Shown: positions 7,612 through 13,891 of the stretch, in pieces | Position numbering within the stretch: the first letter of the stretch is position 1 | Layout of the letters: each line of letters opens with the position of its first letter | Assembly (NCBI GenBank): GCA_015852425.1 | Contig: JAAAIG010000953.1 | Coordinates: 1-13,891 of the forward strand | Length of the DNA: 13,891 nucleotides | From: Gryganskiella cystojenkinii | Taxonomy: Eukaryota; Mortierellomycota; Mortierellomycetes; Mortierellales; Mortierellaceae | Reading direction: 5' to 3' | The notes under the pieces: generated by a model | What the model was told of the DNA's origin: nothing | Seen by the model: the letters and a program-made list of their open reading frames with translations, nothing else | The model's database searches: none | Translations under genes and position numbers: made by a program

Positions 7612-8178
7612 TCAACCTTCGAAATAGTAAAAACTCAAAGAAAACAACTTCTTCGCGGCTTTTCTTCCCTCCGTCACGAATGATATGGGAAAGAAAAATG
7701 GATGGACAGGCTTGCTGTTCCGAGTTGACTGTTGATTGACATGGGCATCCATGAAGTCTTCCATGGTCATGTTCTTGCTGGTTGTGCCTTGCTCGAGACC
7801 AGGCTCCTTCCAGCCGACGATCTCTAACTTGCTGAGCAGAGCCGCACACATTTCGGAGATAGGGGGTTGATATGGCCATCTCGTTCATTCTGGAAATATC
7901 CGATGACAGCGTGTGAAAGGATGTAGATGACATGATCCGGTGATGATGACATTGCGAGATATCTCAGTGATCCCGTCATTATATGGTCCATAAACTAACA
8001 GGTTGATGAAGTCAATGCATACTTGGTCGATTCAATTCCTAGAGGCATGCGGCCTGCAATTGGTGGATACAATAGTAAGCGACGGTGATGGCAGCATGAA
8101 GATATGATCATACTTGAATTGCTCAAATCGTCATCCCTTCCGTCGCACCATCTCAAGCTTAAAGTTGGCTGTCCAGCG
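7612..8178 (-). pseudogene. Unidentified reading frame with three in-frame TGA codons
   Basis: One continuous minus-strand frame reads 'RWTANFKLEMVRRKG', TGA (8131-8133), 'RFEQFKYDHIFMLPSPSL' onward, TGA (8032-8034), 'IDQVCIDFINLLVYGPYND' and 'GITEISRNVIITGS' onward, TGA (7885-7887), 'TRWPYQPPISEMCAALLSKL', 'EIVGWKEPGLEQGTTSKN' and 'MTMEDFMDAHVNQQ'. The segments have protein-like hydrophobic and charged patterning and stay in register for nearly 190 codons. Codons past about 7735 look less coding. The family is not recognised; a fragment of a transposon-borne or expanded-family gene is possible. Upstream the frame meets another stop (TAA, 8185-8187), so the 5' limit is arbitrary. Confidence 0.4.
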
Positions 8179-8778
8179 ATGGTCTTACCGCGTCTGTTAA
8201 CTTGGGCGGTTCAAGAGCGAGACCGCCGGGTTCCTCAAGGTAAAAATGAGTAACGAGAAAAGAGTTGTTTTTATTCATGTTCACAGAGCTCTCATGCCGC
8301 TGTCGCACTCCCTTTGCAAGTCTGTGACCCACAACACTGTCTCTGCACAACACTTACTGGGGGGTGGTGAGGCCACGAACGGCAAGATCGACAGCGGAGG
8401 TCCTCATTTTCCACGACTTTGAGCTGAGTTTTAGGTATTTGATCAGACATAGGTGGGACTATGGTGTGGATAAGGCTAGCATATGGTCTAACTAGAAGCT
8501 GAAAAGTAATATAATCAGATTTCTATGTGACAATACCTTATGGTAACATAATTCCAGATCCATCGCCAACGGCATTTCTTTATTTTGCCTGGCCTCGAAG
8601 GGATAATGACCCTTCGAGTGGTGGCTTTGCTCTTGATTAATTTCTCTGGACGTGACACTGATTGAGTAAAAAAGGAGGTAAAAATGGCTGTCCGTCACAG
8701 GAATACAGCAGACCGTCCTCTGTAGACCATTCACATCCATACCACAATTTCCTGTCCTGGGTTACAATTCTGTGTCGT
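8179..8778. other. Intergenic, no gene supported
   Basis: Only short overlapping open frames without recognisable domains are present. The right part is the 3' flank of the membrane-protein gene, with a probable poly(A) signal at 8579-8584. Confidence 0.45.
8579..8584 (-). promoter_or_regulatory. Possible poly(A) signal of the membrane-protein gene
   Basis: AATAAA on the minus strand, 195 nt past the stop. This is far but within the range of a fungal 3' untranslated region. Confidence 0.3.
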
Positions 8779-10714
8779 CTAAAACTGGGGTCGCGGTGGG
8801 ATATTGATGTTAGCAGCAGATGATGTTGATGATGGCGATTCTTGTGAATGTGGGACTTGGTTCGGAGACACAAATGGCTTTGGTTTCCACCCCTGTGATG
8901 TCTGCGAGGGCTGCTGCTGCTGTTGCTGTTGCTGTTGCAGAATCTGGTCACTGGGGTCCATGACAGTGGAAACAGTAGGTCTTGGGTGTGCTGAAAACAC
9001 AAACTGCTGCTGAGGCGGCTGGTATGACTGTGGTAGCGGTTGAGAGTTCACAGTGGCATACGCTTGCTGTTGATGTTGCACAAACGAGGGTTGTTCTGTC
9101 GAAGAGATTGGTCCTTGACTGCTTGTTCCACCTGATGTAGCCGAGTGCTTGACCTCTTGCGTCGCTCCTTCCTGAGACTGTGGATGAATCTGGCTCTCCA
9201 CCACCGAAGCGCGAGGCGCCTGAGTCCTTTTTCTTCGCACCATCACCACCAACCCTCCCAAGATCACAAACACGGCAGCCAAGATTCCAACAATCGCACC
9301 CGCACCCAGTCCGCCACCACCACCACTACCACTCCCACTGTTTCCCGAGGGTGGCGCGCTGGAACTTGTAGGTGTTGGTGGTGCTTTCAAGGTGAACGTG
9401 TCTGGAATCGTGACCGATGCCGCCATCTTTGTGATGTTTCCGTGTGTGGTGCCATCATTGATCAATTGCATGCTGTCGATCCCATCAGCATCAGGGACCA
9501 TAAAGATCGCGAATGAGGTGCTGTTTCCAATTGGAGTCATGGTGTTGGGCTCAACTACGTCAATGCTGCCCAAGGTGCCCAGTTCGCGGATGCTGGTTCC
9601 GTCATAGTAGGAAAAGTGGTAATTGTTGTCTTTGCTGTCCTAAAATATATTTTTTTGTAATCAAAGTGTTGTAATTTGAGTGAATAAACCCGTCGAGAAA
9701 TTTTCAATCACGGCATCTTTGTGATGCATTATCATTACCTTGCAGTTGATAACCAGATTTGCGCCCAGATTCGCAATGTTGTACCTTCCCCTGTCACAGC
9801 TCTGAAAGACAGCTGTGGTATTCAAAGTGGTATATGTGCCGTTGTTGGGAACGAAGGCCAATGCGCTCATGATAGGGACAGTCGTCATGGCACTGACCGA
9901 CACAAGATCGAAAGTAGGCGTATACGCAAAGCCAACGCCAAACACATAGAGATTGCCGTTGGCATAACCGAGGCTCTTGCTGACATAGCCGGCTATATTC
10001 GTGTTCTAATCGTTTGGCAAAAAAATATAAATAAAAATTGTAAGTGTGTAACCAGTCCAACCTGTCCTATTTTCCCTTTTTTTATGAACCCCGATTTTTC
10101 ATTTGGAAATCTTTTTTTTTTTTTTTTACCAGCTTGAACGATTGATCGCCTTGAACAAGGGCAGTACTGTCGTGGTTCATAGTGGACAGATAGATGCCCG
10201 AGGATTGAGTCTGGTTGATGGTCGCATGCATGAGCGTATTGGAGCCAGTGCCTTTGTCCTTGTAGTTAAACAATGTACTTGCAGACTCGAATGTTGACCA
10301 GGGTGCCTTGTACCCCACCAGATTAAACTGTGTCCATGTCCCAAACATCACGCCCTGCGTTTCATTCCTGTTGTTGACTCCAGGCGTGAACTGTAGACCC
10401 GTGGGGCCAGCATTGTCGGTTGAGTATTGATATTTGGAAGAAGCTGGACTTATGACAGAGAAGACGCCCTTGTCGTCGACAACGCACCGAGGAGAATCTA
10501 TAACGCCACCATTGCTAAGATACAGTAGGTCGCCAGCAGCGATGGCGTTGAGGAGGGTCCAGGTCGCAGTCGCGGCCGAAGCTGGGTTTGCATTGGAGCG
10601 GATGAGCGCGATGATGTGGCTTTTGGACATGGAAAACTGCGTAGGTACGGGTTGTGAGAACCCATAGAGATAGGTGCCATCGGTTGCCAGACATTCGATT
10701 GTGATACTTGACAT
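8779..10714 (-). CDS. Type I single-pass membrane protein with secreted-type ectodomain and Gln-rich tail, three exons
   Basis: Exons 10714-10130, 10005-9739 and 9639-8779 give 570 aa ending in TAG. Introns of 124 and 99 nt have donors GTAAAA and GTAATG, acceptors ATTAG and TTTAG, and phase 0 at both junctions. The N-terminal 360 residues form an ectodomain beginning 'MSSITIECLATDGTYLYGF', with 'CVVDDKGVFSVISP' and sequons such as N-E-T and N-Q-T; the same layout occurs in Mortierella-type secreted proteins of unknown function. A Ser/Thr/Gly linker precedes the transmembrane helix at residues about 397-418 ('AGAIVGILAAVFVILGGLVV'), followed by the stop-transfer R-R-K-R. The cytoplasmic tail is rich in Gln, Pro and Ser, with a run of nine Gln from mixed CAG/CAA codons. 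From this start there is no signal peptide; an in-frame ATG at 10844-10846 adds 44 residues containing the hydrophobic 'FFCLFLLLPFFVNFILN', and CCCTACAG just before the shorter start resembles an acceptor, so the true 5' end is open. A wall sensor or receptor role is inference. Confidence 0.82.
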
Positions 10715-11049
10715 CTCTGTAGGGTTTTGGAATGAAATTGGTAAGTGGATGATATTAAGTATGAAGTTGACAAAGAAGGGAAGAAGAAGGAAAAGACAAA
10801 AAAACTGGCTTTCTGCTTGTTTTGGTTGGGCAAGTATGCTCATCATTCATAAATTGAGGGTGAATACTCTTTTTCAAAAAAACGATGAATGAGCTGAACC
10901 TTATTCCAATCTCCGAAGTGCGGCGTGTCAAGGCTACAGTATCCTTATTCAAGTGTCTGATCCACATCCTAGACATCCGTGGACGTGGTGGTAATTTTTA
11001 ATAATGAGGATGCGCGGGTGTAGGAACTGCAATTGAAAATGGACTATTG

Positions 11050-11300
11050 ATGTCAACTCCTGTCCTAGAAGTTCACATAGATCGCGTCGTCGTCGTTTCC
11101 CTGCTATTCGCTGCACATGTACACGGACGGAGGTTCGGGGTGGTCTTCGACCGGATTGTGCAGTTTTGACGTTATGTGGCAGTGCGCAACTTTGTCATGG
11201 TTGCACGAAGAAATTTTCAAGGGGACCGTGATAAGTATGAGAGCATGGTACAGTCCGTCCTCGCTCTCATTTGCTTTAAATCAAACCTTACAGCTCATCC
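11050..11300 (+). pseudogene. Possible paired-amphipathic-helix (Sin3-like) fragment
   Basis: The frame from ATG 11050 reads 'HGRRFGVVFDRIVQF', TGA (11167-11169), then 'RYVAVRNFVMVARRNFQGDR', 'DKYESMVQSVLALI' and 'CFKSNLTAHPITTQ'. The second half resembles the PAH fold of Sin3-type co-repressors: a helix ending in R-R-N-F, seven residues to a Tyr, then a second helix leading to F-K-S. The spacing between Tyr and F-K-S is about three residues longer than usual. The rest of a PAH protein is missing. The match is by eye only, and the fragment could be a chance open frame. Confidence 0.3.
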
Positions 11301-11378
11301 AATAACAACACAGGGAATGTCAGGAAAAACTTTATTCATTCCTCTACCTCTGCAAACGGAAAAGGGTTGTAATAGGCA

Positions 11379-11760
11379 TGATCATCAGGGTATCCCGAAT
11401 GAACTCCATGCAACGAGCGGTCCCGAACAAACGCCATGTAAAAGAGCAATTGGAGAGTTGGTGGCGACAAAGACGAGAAAAAAAAAAAAAAAAACCTATA
11501 GACAAACACTTTATCGCTGTTTTCTCGTCCGGGAACCGCGCAATCGGCCCCAGACTTGGCCCATCGATGCATTGGACCACGGCTCATCGACCGGTACCAA
11601 AAAAGGCGGATCCATAGGATCTCGAGAGAGCCACTTGTGATCATCAGGGTATCCCGAACCAACGCCATGCAAAGGCGACCCCGAACAAACGCCATGTAAA
11701 AGAGCGATCCTGAAGAAACGACATGCAAAAGAGCGATAGGAGAGTTGGTAGCGACAAGGA
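11379..11760. repeat. Long interspersed direct repeats with internal subrepeats
   Basis: Copy 1 (11379-11471) and copy 2 (11638-11760) both begin TGATCATCAGGGTATCCCGAA and end GGAGAGTTGGTRGCGACAA. Inside each, a unit of about 26-28 bp containing CGAACAAACGCCATG and AAAGAGC is repeated with changes; copy 2 has one extra unit. The 166 bp between holds a 17-base A run near 11479. No coding sequence is recognised, though the frame from 11723 starts inside copy 2. Confidence 0.75.
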
Positions 11761-12086
11761 AACATTGGCTTTGTTTGGTTGTGCACATTGTCCGGTGAAA
11801 GTGTGGTGTCTTGTGGGAGATGAGGTTTTTTGCTTGCTTAGCGATTTGGCGACTCCGTTTATGCAGTTCTTGACAGAGTCAGTCACGGAGACCTTTGAGG
11901 TATGTTGAGGCATTATTAATCTTCTTATTTTTTGTTGTGATGCAGGCAGGCGTTCATTGCGACGTTGATTTTGATCGTTCGATGTTGGCTCTTCCTGTCA
12001 TACTTACCAGTCCATCCAGACTAGGGGACAGGACACTTGAAATTGTTGACACGGCTTCAGGCTCTGTGTCTGTCCGTGAAAAATGA
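11723..12086 (+). CDS. Possible small two-exon gene, 105 aa, unknown
   Basis: Exon 1 (11723-11899) and exon 2 (11946-12086) flank a 46-nt candidate intron with a strong donor GTATGT, an ATTAATC branch-like box, a T-rich tract and acceptor GATGCAG; both sides are in phase 0. The product would contain 'VWCLVGDEVFCLLSDLATPF', 'MQFLTESVTETFE' and, after the junction, 'AGVHCDVDFDRSMLALPVIL' and 'TSPSRLGDRTLEIVDTASGS'. No family is recognised. The intron is short even for fungi. The first 15 codons fall in the repeat copy ending at 11760, so the true 5' end may lie elsewhere or be lost. The frame stays open for about 30 codons past the TGA at 12084-12086, so a decayed longer gene is an alternative. 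Unspliced, exon 2 would instead follow a signal-like 'MRYVEALLIFLFFVVMQ', which I take to be intron sequence. Confidence 0.35.
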
Positions 12087-12860
12087 CAGTCCATCGACAG
12101 CAATCAAAGTGTTCTTGCTACAAGTCGAGGTCGAGCTGAAAGGGATACTTCGTTGTCCAGGAAAGAGCTGGCAGGCGATTTTTGAGGTCGGTCAGAGCTG
12201 AAGAAGAGAACGAGGAAGTGGGGAGGTAGTGCTCTTTATAGGTGCAATTGTTTGTTCTTGCTATATCCAATTGATAAATTGATTTGGATAAATAACTCCT
12301 TGCGAGTTACTCAAAAAGGAATGCCACTCTGTCAAGAAGAGAACGAGCAGTCGGCATTTTTCTTTTTGCATCCCTTTCTCCAACGAACGCACCAGCGGGC
12401 GACCAGCCCGAATTTCTTTGTCCAGGCCGAATTATAAGAAAGGAGAGTGGGATGTTCTACTTACAGGCTGACTTGTCCGGTGATTGTTTTTGTGGAAATG
12501 ATCCGAATGCAGGACCACGAAGAGGCGTACCAAAGCACATCACAAATAACAAAGCGAGATTATTGAACGGTACAGTCAACAAGAAACAAATGGCTTTCTT
12601 TTGTCCATGCCAAACAGAAAAAACAAAAAAAAAAAAAATGTTCTTGCCAATAAACTTGCTGGGCGATTGTTTTTTTGCGCAAATCGCCAAAAGAATTAAT
12701 ACCTTACTACTGCATCGATGATGGTCGGCGTGCAGGACCACAATGACTCGCGCCATGTCACACCGCAAATAACATATTATTGTACAGACATGTACAGAGA
12801 TGGACAAAGAAAAGTTCAGACGGGACAAAGAGCATAAATTAGCACACGACGCATGAGTAA
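12087..12860. other. Intergenic, no gene supported
   Basis: Short unremarkable open frames only. Small structures inside are a GGCGATT...AATCGCC inverted pair (12662-12688) and a diverged duplication described separately. Confidence 0.45.
12509..12786. repeat. Two diverged copies of a short segment
   Basis: Segments at 12509-12575 and 12731-12786 both begin TGCAGGACCAC, share CACAAATAAC or CGCAAATAAC, and end near TACAG. Each is preceded by a gGCGATTG- or GGTGATTG-type T-rich box (12480s and 12662). This looks like an old tandem duplication with a 180-220 bp period; alignment by eye only. Confidence 0.35.
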
Positions 12861-13069
12861 GCCCTGGCTTTGTTTGAGTTCTTGGAGTGTCATCCCACGA
12901 TCGAGAACTTGTGGATCGAAATGTTGAAGCTTGACCAAGACGAGACCTTTGAACAACTCTGTCAGGTAATCGAATCCCATCCAACGCTAAGGCGAGTCAG
13001 TTTTACGAGTAAATGGATCCGCACCTCGCACCTCGCAACGGGCACAACGGTTCGTCTGGGCCTGTCGAC
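12861..13069 (+). pseudogene. LRR-type gene fragment interrupted by a transposon
   Basis: The frame after a TAA at 12858-12860 reads 'ALALFEFLECHPTIENLWIE' and 'FEQLCQVIESHPTLRRVSF', two leucine-rich-repeat-like units with the HPT(I/L)...L register seen in fungal F-box/LRR proteins. At 13061-13069 it meets the 9-bp duplication flanking the element at 13070-13837. Joining across the element leaves the same frame open to the window end, although those last 15 codons are not clearly LRR-like. The 5' part with an F-box is not seen. Confidence 0.5.
13061..13069. repeat. Left copy of 9-bp target-site duplication
   Basis: CCTGTCGAC here is repeated exactly, in direct orientation, at 13838-13846, immediately outside the other end of the element. 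Nine bases is the usual duplication for Mutator-like elements. Confidence 0.6.
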
Positions 13070-13837
13070 TAAAAAAGGAATATACAGGGGGCCCCTGTAT
13101 TTTCATGCTAGGAATATACAGGGGGGTCTAGACTATATTTGGCTATTACTTCTCCTTTTGTCATTTCTGAGTTGCCGGAACCCTCAGTTATACAGATTGA
13201 TGATATAGGTACTACCTGTGGCAGTGGCGCACCTCAGGGTTGGATGCTGAGCTTGAAATCCATGGTCTGCTGACGGGACCCCTGTATATTCCTACTAGAT
13301 AATACAGGGAGCCCCCCTGTATAATCCCTACTATATTACAGGGGGTCCTGGTCATTGTCGCTGAGATAAGTAACTGCTACACACTCTGTTGGTGTGTCGT
13401 GAACAAGGACCAGGGCAAGGCAGGATGACTATAGGCGACAGGCGTTCTCGCTTTCGACGGCAAGCATCGTTTCCTTCGAAGGTACCTGCTTTTTTTTTGC
13501 TCCTTTTCACTTTCGGGGTCAACACTTGAAAGACAATTTGAACGTTGTGTGAGATGATCCAGACCCTCCATTTTGCGACTCTTTCTGGGCAAGTCTCACT
13601 GATCTCTTTTGATCTGACATTGAACAATGGCAAGATGGATTGAGTTATACAAAATCACTACTGGCCTGTGACTATGTAAGTAAGGTGAACACATTGATTA
13701 CAGAGTTCCGATCTGAATGATAGCTGGATTGTTCACATTCCCTCACATCAACCGTAGAGAGTCGCTGTATGATGTACACGTCAAAGAAACACATCCAAAC
13801 ATGGGTCCCCAATACCCCCTGTATATTCCTTAGTCCG
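13070..13837. mobile_element. Non-autonomous DNA transposon, Mutator-like by target duplication
   Basis: This 768-bp segment lies between exact CCTGTCGAC duplications. Near each end is the 17-bp inverted motif AAGGAATATACAGGGGG (13075-13091, and reverse-complemented at 13815-13831), with 5-6 unmatched outer bases on each side. It carries no recognisable transposase; the longest open frame (13352-13633, minus) shows no domain. Six more copies of the terminal motif lie in its left half. The 9-bp duplication suggests a MULE-type transposase acting in trans, but the CAGGG-type ends also recall hAT elements, which normally make 8-bp duplications, so the superfamily is open. Confidence 0.55.
13075..13345. 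repeat. Seven alternating copies of the element's terminal motif
   Basis: Copies of the RGGAATATACAGGGG-type motif occur at 13075-13091 (+), 13092-13100 (-), 13110-13126 (+), 13279-13293 (-), 13297-13311 (+), 13312-13329 (-) and 13333-13345 (+). The first two form a perfect odd palindrome, ATACAGGGG-G-CCCCTGTAT (13082-13100). The third and fourth make an inverted pair enclosing about 150 bp, resembling a small element nested inside the larger one. Confidence 0.85.
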
Positions 13838-13846
13838 CCTGTCGAC
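13838..13846. repeat. Right copy of 9-bp target-site duplication
   Basis: CCTGTCGAC, identical to 13061-13069 and in the same orientation. GTCGAC alone recurs at 13873-13878, so the six-base core is not rare here, but the nine-base match is exact. Confidence 0.6.
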
Positions 13847-13891
13847 GGCTCCAAAGCAATCGCCTCGAGGATGGCGTTGGCGGTCGACCTG

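Noticed and set aside
2..8178. TGA (or all stops) recoded as an amino acid in this organism
   Set aside because: TAA, TAG and TGA all interrupt frames, the three intact genes contain none internally, and they end normally in TAG. Pseudogene decay is simpler.
11336..11788. 150-aa minus-strand frame with 'FYMAFVRDR'-like repeats
   Set aside because: The peptide repeats come from the DNA repeat, whose unit is not a constant multiple of three, and a long Phe run is just the poly-A tract.
11900..11945. Signal-peptide-like 'MRYVEALLIFLFFVVMQ'
   Set aside because: The sequence is better explained as an intron: GTATGT donor, branch-like box, T-rich tract and TGCAG acceptor, with matching phases either side.
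13352..13633. 93-aa minus-strand frame inside the transposon as a transposase
   Set aside because: Far too short, and no catalytic motif can be seen.

Overview
The window looks like nuclear DNA from a filamentous, early-diverging fungus, most likely of the Mortierella type. The evidence is short GT-AG introns with phases that fit, a mitochondrial FUN14-family gene, a single-pass surface protein containing the 'CLATDGTYLYGF' module known from Mortierella-type secreted proteins, and decayed F-box/leucine-rich-repeat (LRR) paralogues. No rRNA, tRNA, CRISPR array or operon was seen. Species assignment is inference.

Three genes look intact, all on the minus strand: a three-exon FUN14-domain protein (2739 to 1643), a two-exon zinc-finger-like protein of unknown function (6726 to 4970), and a three-exon type I membrane protein with a Gln-rich tail (10714, or possibly 10846, to 8779). 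Splice sites and phases were worked out by hand. All three end in TAG and have AATAAA 60-200 nt downstream.

Between and around them is decaying material. An LRR pseudogene with three in-frame stops fills 2-990. An unidentified minus-strand reading frame with three in-frame TGA codons lies at 7612-8178. A plus-strand reading frame split by one TAG lies at about 7086-7544. A possible paired-amphipathic-helix (PAH) fragment lies at 11050-11300. A possible short two-exon gene lies at 11723-12086. A second LRR fragment starts at 12861 and is interrupted by a probable DNA transposon.

Mobile and repeated DNA includes a candidate LTR (4220-4636, TGTCA...TGACA ends), degenerate direct repeats beside it (3890-4202), an eight-unit 42-bp tandem array ending about 25 bp upstream of the zinc-finger gene start (6751-7073), long direct repeats at 11379-11471 and 11638-11760, and a 768-bp element (13070-13837). 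That element has a 9-bp target duplication, terminal inverted repeats, and eight copies of its terminal motif in alternating orientation. The best candidates for something new are this motif-amplified element, the array at the zinc-finger gene, the zinc-finger protein itself, and the recurring pattern of stop codons in otherwise open frames.
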